Source of the DNA: CAZYWA01 sp964650975 [NCBI: uncultured bacterium]
Lineage (GTDB): Bacteria; JADJOY01
Assembly: GCA_964650975.1 (NCBI GenBank)
Contig: CAZYWA010000146.1
Location: 1-15,925 of the forward strand
DNA: 15,925 nucleotides
Direction: 5' to 3'
Every line of letters starts with the position of its first letter. Positions within the stretch are counted from its first letter, which is position 1. The position numbers and the translations under genes are program-made. Shown here in pieces: positions 5,444 through 13,383 of the stretch. The notes below the pieces were generated by a model, which had not been told where the DNA came from, did not search any database, and saw nothing but the letters and a program-made list of their open reading frames with translations.

Positions 5444-6676
5444 TCAGGGCACGTGCCGCGACCACGCGGTGAGATCGCCGCTCTCGAATCCATCCTGGAA
5501 GAGCAGCGTCTGGTCGCAGACGCAGTAAATCGCCGCCAGGACGTTGCCGCACTCGGCGCCGCCGCCGTGCGTCCAGAGCGCGTTGACCGAGTCCGCGTAC
5601 CCGCCGTCCCCCTGCCCGTTGGTCGCCGCCCAGTGACCGCAGTTCTGGGCGGTCGCCGCTCCGAGCTCGTCGGTTCCGGTCCAGGTCGAGCCGGTGAAGT
5701 ACGCGCCGGACGGCGTGACGCCGATCGAGGTGAAGAGGGTTCCATCCAGGAGATCCGCCTTCGACGTGGCGATCCCGACGCCATCGAGCCTCACCCACGG
5801 GCCGTCGCCGGTCAGCCGGCTGGCCGCGGCGAGTCCGTCGTCGGAAATCCACGCTCGGTAGCGGTCCTGGGCGTAGAGGCCGTACGCCGAGGCCTCGTAG
5901 CGGCAGATCGCATCCGCGCCCGCCACACCATCCGTCGCTCCGGATCCCACCCAGCCACTCAGATCGCCGTAGCCGGTCTCGTCGGTGACGAACGCCGGAA
6001 TGCCCTGCGCGGTGAAGGGCGGGAGCGCCGGGCCCGCGCCACTCTCGAAGCACGCCAGCGCCTTCGCCTCGTTGCATGGAGAGGTGGCCGCCGAGGTCCA
6101 GCCGGCCGACGTGCGGGACGGCTCGCCGATCGACGGTTGCGAGCTGTCGCTCGAGGTCCAGTCCTGGCAAGAGCCGTCGCTCGAGTCGTAAGTCCCGTCG
6201 GGCAAGGTCGCGGTGAAGAAGTTGTTGGTGACCGTATTCGCGAGCTGGTCGAGGTCGGGCGGCGCGTAAACGGCGTAGATGGGATCCACGAGCAGGCCGA
6301 TGGTCGGTGCGAATGGGGCGAGATCGGTGCGAACCCACGGGCCCGCGGTGGTCGGGAGGCTCGCCTGACCGCAGTTGTTCGACATCGTGCCGGGGAACCC
6401 GCTGACGTGGCAGTAGGCATCGTGTGTGGAATCGGAGAGCCACGCTCGATAGGCACCCGCGTTGGGCAAAGGCACGGCCCCGGCCAGCGCCTGACAGATC
6501 GCATCGCCGGCCTGGATCCCGGTCTGCCCATTCGCATTGGCCCAGGTCGACAAGTTACCCGTGCCCGTGGCGGAGGTGACGAACATGCGATGAGGAGTGG
6601 CCCAGGCGAGCCTGGGGCCACCGACGAAAGCAATCACCGCGAGAGCCGTCGCGGCCGACAACCAGTTCCGATTCAT
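5444..6676 (-). CDS. Exported protein with two DUF1554-like repeats and DGFESGD tail, 410 aa
   Basis: The N-terminus is a signal peptide (MNRNW then hydrophobic 7-19, likely cleavage after AWA at about 26). Two homologous domains follow, at about 31-210 and 228-388. Each carries, in order, xFVTxxTGxGxLSxW, GxxGADAIC, YRAW(L/I)SD, GPWVR(T/L)D and paired cysteines near its end. This matches the DUF1554/C-type-lectin-like collagen-binding fold known from Leptospira and other bacterial secreted proteins. The C-terminus is LLFQDGFESGDLTAWSRHVP; a DGFESGD-x-x-xWS ending recurs at the C-termini of many exported proteins of high-GC Gram-negatives, as I recall. The start at 6676 places the signal peptide properly; a frame-extended start at 6712 would add 12 charged residues. 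It is convergent with the AI-2E gene (30-bp gap). The ligand is unknown. Confidence 0.86.
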   Translation of the reverse strand: MNRNWLSAATALAVIAFVGGPRLAWATPHRMFVTSATGTGNLSTWANANGQTGIQAGDAICQALAGAVPLPNAGAYRAWLSDSTHDAYCHVSGFPGTMSNNCGQASLPTTAGPWVRTDLAPFAPTIGLLVDPIYAVYAPPDLDQLANTVTNNFFTATLPDGTYDSSDGSCQDWTSSDSSQPSIGEPSRTSAGWTSAATSPCNEAKALACFESGAGPALPPFTAQGIPAFVTDETGYGDLSGWVGSGATDGVAGADAICRYEASAYGLYAQDRYRAWISDDGLAAASRLTGDGPWVRLDGVGIATSKADLLDGTLFTSIGVTPSGAYFTGSTWTGTDELGAATAQNCGHWAATNGQGDGGYADSVNALWTHGGGAECGNVLAAIYCVCDQTLLFQDGFESGDLTAWSRHVP

Positions 6677-6693
6677 GTCGCGAGCATAAATCT

Positions 6694-6708
6694 CGCGGCT
6701 TCGCCGCG
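6694..6708 (-). terminator. Terminator-like hairpin after the ferritin-like gene
   Basis: A perfect 6-bp stem CGCGGC/GCCGCG closes a GAA loop (minus strand) and is followed by AGATTTAT, a weak T-rich tract. It starts 25 bp after the ferritin-like stop and ends 17 bp before the ATG of the DUF1554-like gene, so it could partly uncouple the two. The gap also must hold any promoter for the DUF1554-like gene; I see no clear one. Confidence 0.45.
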
Positions 6709-6733
6709 CCATCCCGGCCGCGCGAGCCGTGGA

Positions 6734-7750
6734 TCAGGCACTCGCCGGTCGGCCGGCGAGTCCCGAGAGCGGGAGCGTTGCGCGGTGCGAGGCCGACCCG
6801 GCGTCGCAGAGGCGAGTAACGCGAGCCGCGAGCCGAGCCCGAAGCTCCGCATACGCGTTTCGTTCCAGCTCGGAGCCAGGGATCCCCCACCGCTCCCATG
6901 CGCCATCTCGAGCCTCCGGCTGCCGCGAAGACGCGAGCTCGCGAGGCACCGCGCGAATCGCTCCCGCCAGCACCTGCGCCACCCGTGCTCCACCCTCCGC
7001 GGCGCACCACTCGACGACGTCCCAGCCGTGAGCCGCATGACGCGCCTCGTCGGCCGCGATCGCTTCCAGCACGTCGCGAAGCGAGGCGTCCTCCGAGCGC
7101 CGCGCGACCGCGCCGATCACGCGGGCGGAAACTCCCTCGTGCAACGCACCATCGACGAGCGATTCCACGGCGAGCTTCGCGAGCGCCGCGGTGCGCATGC
7201 GGGGCAAGGGCTCGAGGCGGCGCACCTCCGGAAACGGCGCCGGACCCTCGCCGGCACCGCCGAACGAGCGCGCGATCGCGAAGCACAGCTCGGCGTGGCG
7301 GATCTCGTCGAGGGCGTCGAGGTTCGCCGCCGCGATCAGCTCGGGCGGCGCGCCGAGCGCCACGAGGTCGAGCACCAGCCGCGCGAACGCCGCCACCGAG
7401 GCGTGCTCGGTGCGTGCGTTCTCTCGCCAGGCGGGTGCCAGGCCGGCCGGCGCGCTGGACGCCGAGCGAATCGCCACCGGTGGTCCCGCCCACGCGCCGC
7501 CCGTGGTGATGCCCGGGAGCAGCACGCGCCCGCGGCGCCGCACCTGGCGGCCCCGCGCGAACATCGAAAAGAGGTAGCCCAGCACGAAGAGTGCGCCGAG
7601 GATCGTGAAGACGCTCTTCAACACCGACGCAGCGCCATTCGCGATCGCTCGGCCCTTGCCGCCGGGTTGGAGGAAGTGGATCTCCCGCCGGTCGACCTCG
7701 CGCGAGGGATCGCCCTTCGGTGTTGCATAAGGGTTTTCGGAATCGCCCAT
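6734..7750 (-). CDS. Membrane-anchored ferritin-like diiron protein, 338 aa
   Basis: The first 40 residues are polar. A single membrane helix lies at about 43-65 (SVLKSVFTILGALFVLGYLF), then an RGRQVRRRGR basic stretch, and from about 108 to 250 a ferritin-like four-helix domain. Its metal-ligand pattern is visible: TEHASV (E115), DEIRHAE (E149-x-x-H152), a Glu in LHEGVSA (E205) and ADEARHAAH (E235-x-x-H238). Ferritin-like proteins of this kind, with 'TEHASVAAF' and paired ExxH, are common in myxobacterial genomes as I recall; their substrates are unknown (iron handling, peroxide removal or an oxygenase). The basic stretch following the helix suggests that the ferritin domain is cytoplasmic. 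The ATG at 7750 has GGAGG 6 bp upstream. It follows polB by 173 bp and probably has its own promoter. Confidence 0.83.
   Translation of the reverse strand: MGDSENPYATPKGDPSREVDRREIHFLQPGGKGRAIANGAASVLKSVFTILGALFVLGYLFSMFARGRQVRRRGRVLLPGITTGGAWAGPPVAIRSASSAPAGLAPAWRENARTEHASVAAFARLVLDLVALGAPPELIAAANLDALDEIRHAELCFAIARSFGGAGEGPAPFPEVRRLEPLPRMRTAALAKLAVESLVDGALHEGVSARVIGAVARRSEDASLRDVLEAIAADEARHAAHGWDVVEWCAAEGGARVAQVLAGAIRAVPRELASSRQPEARDGAWERWGIPGSELERNAYAELRARLAARVTRLCDAGSASHRATLPLSGLAGRPASA
6741..6760. repeat. Perfect inverted repeat at the end of the ferritin-like gene
   Basis: CTCGCCGG-TCGG-CCGGCGAG is an exact 8-bp stem with a 4-base loop. It lies 4 bp inside the stop codon and encodes SGLAGRPASA-like C-terminal residues. 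A stable 3' hairpin could protect the mRNA or pause polymerase. It is also what high-GC sequence can produce by chance. Confidence 0.4.
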
Positions 7751-7923
7751 CGTGGCCTCCGCGAAACGCTGGTGGATGATGCGACACCGAGCGACTGCAA
7801 GTTCGGTGCGCAGCCAACCCGCGGCGGCCGACGGGAGATCGAAACGCCTGGTACGCGCGGGATGCGTGCAGCCTGGCGCTCAGCTGGGTAATGCCGCACC
7901 CACCTGCGAAGCGCCGGTCGAAC

Positions 7924-10479
7924 CTAAAGGAACAGGTCGAGCTGCGCTCCCACCGCGCGGTCGAAGTCGAGGCCCAGCACCGCGAGCACCGGCTCGGCCA
8001 CCGGCCGGATCTGCTTCTCGACGTAATGCTCGTAATCGAGGGCGCCGCGCCCGTCCGGCGGCTGAGGCCCGTTGCGCGTCATCACGTAGGCCACCGAGGT
8101 TCCCGGCAAGGCACCGGTGAGACGCGCCGCGGCCACGTGCGGCGGTGTCGTCTTGGTGTAGCGGGCCGCGTCCTTGCGAAGCATCTTCCGGTACACCAGC
8201 TCGCCGTCGAGGCGGCCGGCCCTGAGCTCGGTCACGATCGCGCTCAGGAACTCGAGGACGGCCTGGCCCGCGAAGAGCCGCTCGTAAAGGCCGCGCTGCA
8301 CGCGCTTGGCGAGCTCGGTCCAGTCGCTGCGCACCGCCTCCATGCCGGTGAACACCACGCGCGATTCGCCGTTCTCGTCGGCGAGCCCGGCGTAGCGCTT
8401 GCGGGCGCCACCGGTGCCGTGGCGAAGCGGAAGCAGCAGCAGCTTCCGGTAGAGCGTGTCGAGCTCGATCTCGAGCTTGGGCTCGACGCGCCATTCGGCG
8501 CGCACGAACGCGGCGAGATCGTCGTTCACCCGCGCGCGAAGCAGCTCGCTCAGCTCCAGCGCCGCCGGCGCCGGGAGCTTCGCCGCCCCACCACCGCGCA
8601 GCTCGACGAACAAGCTGTCGGTGTCGCCGTAGAGCACGTCGTGGCCCAGCTCCTCCACGCGGCGCTTGGTCCACAGCAAGAGCTCGCGCCCGAACGAGGT
8701 GATCGCGTTCGCCACGTCGGGGTTGAAGAACCGGCACGCGGAGGTGCCGAGCACGCCGTAGAACGAGTTCATGAGGATCTTGATCGCCTGACTCTCGAGC
8801 GGACGGTGCTCGAGCTTCGCCAGCTCGCGACGCGGGAAGAGCTCGTCGAGCAACCCCGGCAGGATCCCGGGCGCTCGGCGGAAGCGAGCGCCATTCGGTG
8901 CCACGATCGGATCGTCCGCGGGCCGGTCGCGCGGCACGAAGCCCAGCGGGTCGATCTGGAAGGTGCGCATCAGCGACGGATAAAGGCTCTTGAAGTCGAA
9001 GACCGCGACCATCTCGTAGAGCCCCGGACGCGGCTCGAGGACGTGGCCGCCCAGCATCATTTCGGGCTCGTCGTCGTCCGCGTCGTCCGCGACAGCGGTC
9101 GAGCGAGCCTCCGCTGGAACGCGCGCCGTGCGGCCCGGTCCCGGCGACGCGGCCACGTCGCCGAGCGGAAGCGACGACTCGAATGCACTGCCGTCTTCGG
9201 TCTCGTCGTCCGCGCGCGGCTCCGAGGACGCGGCGCTCGAGCGCGTGGTCGCGACCGCGGCGGTGGGCGCCACGATGTTTCGCCGCCCGAGCTCCGAGAG
9301 GTAAAGAAACTCGAACGCCGCGATGCTCGCCCCGACGCGATCGAGCGGCAGGCCGGTGAGCAAGCTGCGCTCGAGCGACAGATCGAGCAGCTCGAGCTTC
9401 GCCAGGATGTCGATCACCAGGCGCGCGTCGGTGAGGTTGTAGGCCACCAGCCGCGAACGATCCTCCTCGAAGAGCCGCAGGATCTCGTCGGCGCGGCCGC
9501 CTCCGGAGAGGAGCTTCCCTTCGCCCAGCACCGCGCGCGCCACCGCGTCGAGCGCATAGCTCTCCATCCGCACGAACGAGGCCTTGAGCAGCTGGATGCC
9601 GTCGAGCACCGCTCGGCCCGGCAGCGAGGCGCTGGCTCGATCCCAGAACCCGCGCGCCGGCCGGATCCGCACCTCTCCCGGCGCGCGGCCCAGCTCGAGC
9701 GGCACGCCCGCTCGCTTCGCGATCCGCGCCAGCACCGCGAGATCGAAATCGATCACGTTCCAGCCGGTGATCACGTCGGGATCGAGCGCCCGGACGCGCT
9801 CGCCCAGGAGCCCGAGCAACTCCCGCTCGTCGCGCGCCGGTGTCGCGCTCTCCGGGCAGGCGTAGCCGCGCGGCGTGTGGAGCAGCACCTCGGATGCTCC
9901 GCATCCATGAAGACCGATGGCGAGCAGCCGACGCGCCTCGGGATCGGTCTCGATGTCGATCGAGAGCACCGCGAGCGGTGCCGCGAGCGGTGCCGCGCGC
10001 GGTGCGGCGCGCGGTGCGGCGCGCGGCGCGGGAGCGATCCGCGGATCGTCGAACACCAGCTCCGCGCGCTCGTCCGGGCGCGGCGCGCGAGCGTCGCCGT
10101 CGATCGAGAGCCGGATGCGGACGCCGCGATCGATGAGCAAGCGCATCGCGAAGCGCACGTCGGCCTCGAAGCAGGCGACGCCGGCCTCGCTCAGACGGCC
10201 GCGCAGCGGAGGCACGTCGGACGGCACGTCGACGTCGACGCGCACCACCGGCTCGCCGTCGAACGTGACGCGCTTCGGACCGGGCTCGTCGGGGACGACT
10301 CGCGCCCCGGCGTTCCGCGCCGCGTCGCCGTCGGCCTCGGGAATCCAGAAATGGGGGACCTGGCGGGTGTCGCGCACCAGGAACGTGCGTCCGTCGTCGA
10401 GCCGTCCCCAGAGCTGCACCACCGGACGGCGGCGCTCGATCCGGTAGCTCGACTGGAGCACGAACCCGCGCGATTCCAT
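7924..10479 (-). CDS. polB: DNA polymerase II (family B), 851 aa
   Basis: A family B DNA polymerase of the bacterial Pol II type, acting in DNA repair, replication restart and lesion bypass. Exonuclease motifs: SIDIETD (D175, E177), NVIDFDLAVL (D246), YNLTD (Y347, D351). Polymerase motifs: DFKSLYPS (D495), KILMNSFYGVLG (K567), YGDTDSLFV (D619, D621) and KRYAGL (694-699). The protein ends in QLDLFL, a match to the beta-clamp-binding consensus QLxLF that also ends E. coli Pol II. All catalytic residues are intact. It is longer than the E. coli enzyme (783 aa) because of a tandem repeat at 151-170 and a disordered acidic insertion at about 408-476, just before motif A. The ATG at 10479 is 16 bp after the astB stop, so it looks co-transcribed with the ast genes. 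No LexA box was seen nearby. Confidence 0.95.
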   Translation of the reverse strand: MESRGFVLQSSYRIERRRPVVQLWGRLDDGRTFLVRDTRQVPHFWIPEADGDAARNAGARVVPDEPGPKRVTFDGEPVVRVDVDVPSDVPPLRGRLSEAGVACFEADVRFAMRLLIDRGVRIRLSIDGDARAPRPDERAELVFDDPRIAPAPRAAPRAAPRAAPLAAPLAVLSIDIETDPEARRLLAIGLHGCGASEVLLHTPRGYACPESATPARDERELLGLLGERVRALDPDVITGWNVIDFDLAVLARIAKRAGVPLELGRAPGEVRIRPARGFWDRASASLPGRAVLDGIQLLKASFVRMESYALDAVARAVLGEGKLLSGGGRADEILRLFEEDRSRLVAYNLTDARLVIDILAKLELLDLSLERSLLTGLPLDRVGASIAAFEFLYLSELGRRNIVAPTAAVATTRSSAASSEPRADDETEDGSAFESSLPLGDVAASPGPGRTARVPAEARSTAVADDADDDEPEMMLGGHVLEPRPGLYEMVAVFDFKSLYPSLMRTFQIDPLGFVPRDRPADDPIVAPNGARFRRAPGILPGLLDELFPRRELAKLEHRPLESQAIKILMNSFYGVLGTSACRFFNPDVANAITSFGRELLLWTKRRVEELGHDVLYGDTDSLFVELRGGGAAKLPAPAALELSELLRARVNDDLAAFVRAEWRVEPKLEIELDTLYRKLLLLPLRHGTGGARKRYAGLADENGESRVVFTGMEAVRSDWTELAKRVQRGLYERLFAGQAVLEFLSAIVTELRAGRLDGELVYRKMLRKDAARYTKTTPPHVAAARLTGALPGTSVAYVMTRNGPQPPDGRGALDYEHYVEKQIRPVAEPVLAVLGLDFDRAVGAQLDLFL
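9971..10030. repeat. 12-bp minisatellite, 5 copies, inside polB
   Basis: There are five consecutive 12-base units on the plus strand. Two are GCGAGCGGTGCC, two are GCGCGCGGTGCG and one is GCGCGCGGCGCG. On the coding strand they give five tetrapeptides of type A-P-R/L-A (residues about 151-170), directly before the exonuclease I motif SIDIETD. Unit changes keep frame, so copy number could vary between strains. It is probably a flexible linker between the N-terminal and exonuclease domains. Confidence 0.9.
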
Positions 10480-10495
10480 GCGCGAGCGACCCGGG

Positions 10496-11887
10496 CTACG
10501 CGCCGGCGAGCTGGAACGGGTAGACGGATCCGACGTGGAGGAGCTGGGTCAGGTCGTCGAGCGCCGCGCGCGACTCGTCGAGCAGCAGCGGATCGGCGAG
10601 ATCCTCGGCGTTGAGCCGGTCGCGGTAGTGGCGCTCGACCCAGCGCACCAGCTCGGCGTAGCGGGCGTCGTCGAGCACGACGCCCGGTTCCATCGCGTTC
10701 CACTCGAACGGCGTCAGCTCGACGCGCAGCCTCAGGCACGCGGGCCCGCCGCCGTTTCGCATGCTCTGACGCAAGCTCACGAACTTGACCGTGCGGATCG
10801 TTCCGTCGCCGCCCACGAGGCGCTCGATGACGGCGCGAGCGCGAGGGTTCGCCTCGCACTCGACCGGTGCCACCAGCATCACGGTGCCGTCGGCGGCGGT
10901 CACGACCTGGCTGTTGAAGAGATACGTGCGCACGGCCTCGTCGAGGCTCAGCTCGCGGGCGCGCACGCACAGCACCTCGAGCTCGACACCGCAGCGCTCG
11001 CGGACGCGCCATTCGAGATCCTTCCGCACCTGCGCTCCGTCCACCCATGCCTGCTCGTGCACCAAGAGCACGTTGCGATGGCCGACCGCGAGGACGTCGT
11101 TGTGAAACGCTCCCGCGTCCACGGCGGCCGGATCCTGACGCACGAACACGGCCGATTCGGCGTGCAGACCGTGCAGCCGCGCCACCGCATCGCTCGCCTC
11201 GCGGGTTTGACGCGCGGCGAACCGATACGAGCTCGGCCCGCCGTTCTCGCTCGTGCCCTGGCTCATGCCTTCTCGCCCGTACACGAAGAGCTCGATTCCC
11301 GGCCGGCCGAGCGCGGCGCAGAGCCGCGTGTGATTGGCGGCACCTTCGTCGGAGAGCGCCTCCGTGGCCAGAAGCGGCGCGTGATGCACGAAATGCTTGG
11401 GATCCGGGAAGATCCGGTGGAGCACCAGCCCCACGGTCGGGGGCTCGAGCGAGCGATGGAGATGCGCCACCAGGTTGGCCGGCGTGAAATGCACGCGTCC
11501 GTCCGGGGTGTCGGCGCTCGGCGACACGGTGGCCGCGTTCGCGGTCCACATGCTCGACGCACTCGAGCAAGCGGCGAGCAGCCGCGGCTGCTCGCGCGCC
11601 GCCGCGTGCAGCACTTCCACGTCCGAACCGCTGAAACCGAGGCGCTTGAGCGCGCACACGTCGGGGCGCTCCTGCGGCGGCAGCACGCCCTGCGGCACGC
11701 CCAGGTCCGCGAGCAGCTTGGCCTTCGCGAGCCCTTCGAGCGCCGCCGCGCGCGGGCTCGAAACCGTGCCGCGGCTCCCCGCCGACGCGACGTTGCCGCG
11801 CGCCAATCCGGCGTAGTGATGGGTCGGCCCGACCAGGCCGTCGAGGTTGAGCTCGACACCATTTCCCGCGCTATTCATGGTGTTCAT
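10496..11887 (-). CDS. astB: N-succinylarginine dihydrolase
   Basis: AstB hydrolyses N2-succinylarginine to N2-succinylornithine with release of CO2 and two ammonia, the second step of arginine succinyltransferase catabolism in the cytoplasm. The 463-aa product is close to E. coli AstB (447 aa). The amidinotransferase-fold catalytic triad is recognisable: E181 in DEGAANH, H262 in AFHNDVLAVGH and C384 in GGGPACLRLRVE. These match E174, H248 and C365 of E. coli. The conserved N-terminal DGLVGPTHHYAGLARGN is present. The start at 11887 is chosen because ATG overlaps the astD stop (ATGA) and GAGGGG lies just upstream; an in-frame ATG at 11878 is an alternative. It sits between astD and polB. Confidence 0.97.
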   Translation of the reverse strand: MNTMNSAGNGVELNLDGLVGPTHHYAGLARGNVASAGSRGTVSSPRAAALEGLAKAKLLADLGVPQGVLPPQERPDVCALKRLGFSGSDVEVLHAAAREQPRLLAACSSASSMWTANAATVSPSADTPDGRVHFTPANLVAHLHRSLEPPTVGLVLHRIFPDPKHFVHHAPLLATEALSDEGAANHTRLCAALGRPGIELFVYGREGMSQGTSENGGPSSYRFAARQTREASDAVARLHGLHAESAVFVRQDPAAVDAGAFHNDVLAVGHRNVLLVHEQAWVDGAQVRKDLEWRVRERCGVELEVLCVRARELSLDEAVRTYLFNSQVVTAADGTVMLVAPVECEANPRARAVIERLVGGDGTIRTVKFVSLRQSMRNGGGPACLRLRVELTPFEWNAMEPGVVLDDARYAELVRWVERHYRDRLNAEDLADPLLLDESRAALDDLTQLLHVGSVYPFQLAGA

Positions 11888-13383
11888 GGTGTCCCCTCGA
11901 TGGGGGGCACCTCGATCCCGGACGGTACCGGATCCACTCCGCCGAGCGACTCGCGGGTGAGCGCCGCCACCGGATACGAGCAGTAATCCGCCGCGAAGAA
12001 CCCGCTCGGACGATGGTTGCCGCTCAGGCCGACGCCGCCGAACGGCAATGCACCGCTGGCACCGGTGGTGGGGCGGTTCCAGCTCACCACACCGGCGCGG
12101 ACGCGCGCGAAGAACGCGTCGTAGCGCTCCGCGCGATCGCACAAGAGCCCCGCCGCCAGTCCGAAGCGCGTGCGGTTCGCCTCGGCGATGGCGTCGTCGA
12201 ACGTCGCCACGCGAATCACCTGCAGAAGCGGACCGAAGTGCTCCCGATCCTCGCGATCGGGCACCTCGCTCACATCGATAATTCCCGGCCTTAGCAAGCT
12301 CGCGCGTGATCCCATTGGCGCCATCTCCACCAGCACCCGCGCCCCCCGCCCCACCAGCTTGGCTTGTGCCGCGAGCAATCGCTCCCCGGCGGCCACCGAG
12401 ATGACCGGGCCCAGGTAGGGCTCGGGCACGTCGGTGAACGGACCGACGCGCAGCCGGCCGGTCCACGCCACCAAACGGTCGAGAAATCGCCCTCCCTCGG
12501 GCCCGCGCGCGACGATCAGCCGCCTCGCGCAGGTGCAACGCTGGCCTGCGGTGACGAACGCCGACTGCACGGTGAGCTGCGCCGCCGCGTCGAGGTGCGC
12601 ATCGTCCACGTCCCACACCACCAGCGGATTGTTACCGCCCATCTCGAGCGCGAGGATCCGCTCGGGATGCTCGGCGAAGGTGCGGCTGAGGGCGAGCCCC
12701 GCCTCGTAGCTGCCGGTGAAGAGCAGCCCGTCGAGATCGCCGTGACCCGCGAGCGCCTGCCCGGTCTCGCGTCCTCCCTGAAGGAGATTCAGCACTCCCT
12801 CGGGAAGACCAGCCTCCTCCCACGCCGCCACCATGATCTCGCCCACCAGCGGCGTCAGCTCGCTGGGCTTCAGGACCACCGTGTCGCCCGCGAGCAGCGC
12901 CGGCACGATGTGTCCGTTGGGCAGGTGCCCCGGCATGTTGAACGGGCCGAGCACCGCCAGCACACCGTGCGGCTTGTAGCGCGTGGCGGCGCGCTCGCCG
13001 GGCTTCTCGCTCACCGACTCGGCGGCGCGCTTCCGGAACGCATCGAGGCTGAGCGCCACCTTGCCGATCATCGACCCGACCTCGGTCGCCGACTCCCAGA
13101 GCGGCTTCCCGGTCTCGAGCGAGAGGGTGCGCGCGAGCTCGGCGCGGCGCTTCTCGAGCACGGCGCGATAGGCCTCGATGACCTCGAGCCGCGCGTCGAG
13201 CGATCGCACCGCCCAGGGCTCGAACGCGGCCCGCGCGGCGCGCACCGCGCGATCCACCTCGGCGGAAAGCGCCGCGCGTCCCTGCCACACCAAGGCACCG
13301 GTGGCCGGATCCTCGGAGATGAGCGGCGGTCCCGCGCCCTCGACCCAGCGTCCGCCCAGGAAGTGGCCGCGCGCGGCGCTCAC
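11884..13383 (-). CDS. astD: N-succinylglutamate 5-semialdehyde dehydrogenase
   Basis: AstD oxidises N-succinylglutamate 5-semialdehyde to N-succinylglutamate with NAD+ in arginine catabolism. The 499-aa product is the usual length for the family. Aldehyde dehydrogenase features: GPFNMPGHLPNGHIVPALLA (146-165, N149), LKPSE (K172), LFTGSYEAG (cofactor loop, 221-229), catalytic E247 in LEMGGNNP and C283 in AGQRCTCARR. The GHLPNGH segment is typical of AstD rather than other dehydrogenases. The start is GTG at 13383, overlapping the astA stop as GTGA. Its own stop overlaps astB as ATGA, so the three ast genes are translationally coupled. Confidence 0.96.
   Translation of the reverse strand: MSAARGHFLGGRWVEGAGPPLISEDPATGALVWQGRAALSAEVDRAVRAARAAFEPWAVRSLDARLEVIEAYRAVLEKRRAELARTLSLETGKPLWESATEVGSMIGKVALSLDAFRKRAAESVSEKPGERAATRYKPHGVLAVLGPFNMPGHLPNGHIVPALLAGDTVVLKPSELTPLVGEIMVAAWEEAGLPEGVLNLLQGGRETGQALAGHGDLDGLLFTGSYEAGLALSRTFAEHPERILALEMGGNNPLVVWDVDDAHLDAAAQLTVQSAFVTAGQRCTCARRLIVARGPEGGRFLDRLVAWTGRLRVGPFTDVPEPYLGPVISVAAGERLLAAQAKLVGRGARVLVEMAPMGSRASLLRPGIIDVSEVPDREDREHFGPLLQVIRVATFDDAIAEANRTRFGLAAGLLCDRAERYDAFFARVRAGVVSWNRPTTGASGALPFGGVGLSGNHRPSGFFAADYCSYPVAALTRESLGGVDPVPSGIEVPPIEGTP

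Noticed and set aside
5453-7891. Plus-strand open frame of 812 codons crossing two minus-strand genes
   Set aside because: It covers the opposite strand of the DUF1554-like and ferritin-like genes, both with clear signatures. Its own product is Arg-rich with no recognisable domain.
7751-7923. Promoter for the ferritin-like gene
   Set aside because: A TTGCAG element exists, but no acceptable -10 box lies 16-18 bp away, so I did not call one.
7891-10614. Very long plus-strand open frame (907 codons) opposite polB
   Set aside because: It is antisense to a polymerase with all motifs in order. The translation is Arg/His/Glu-rich low complexity with no family, as is common opposite strongly GC-biased genes.
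10478-11986. Plus-strand open frame opposite astB
   Set aside because: It is a composition shadow of astB; no motif or ribosome binding site supports it.
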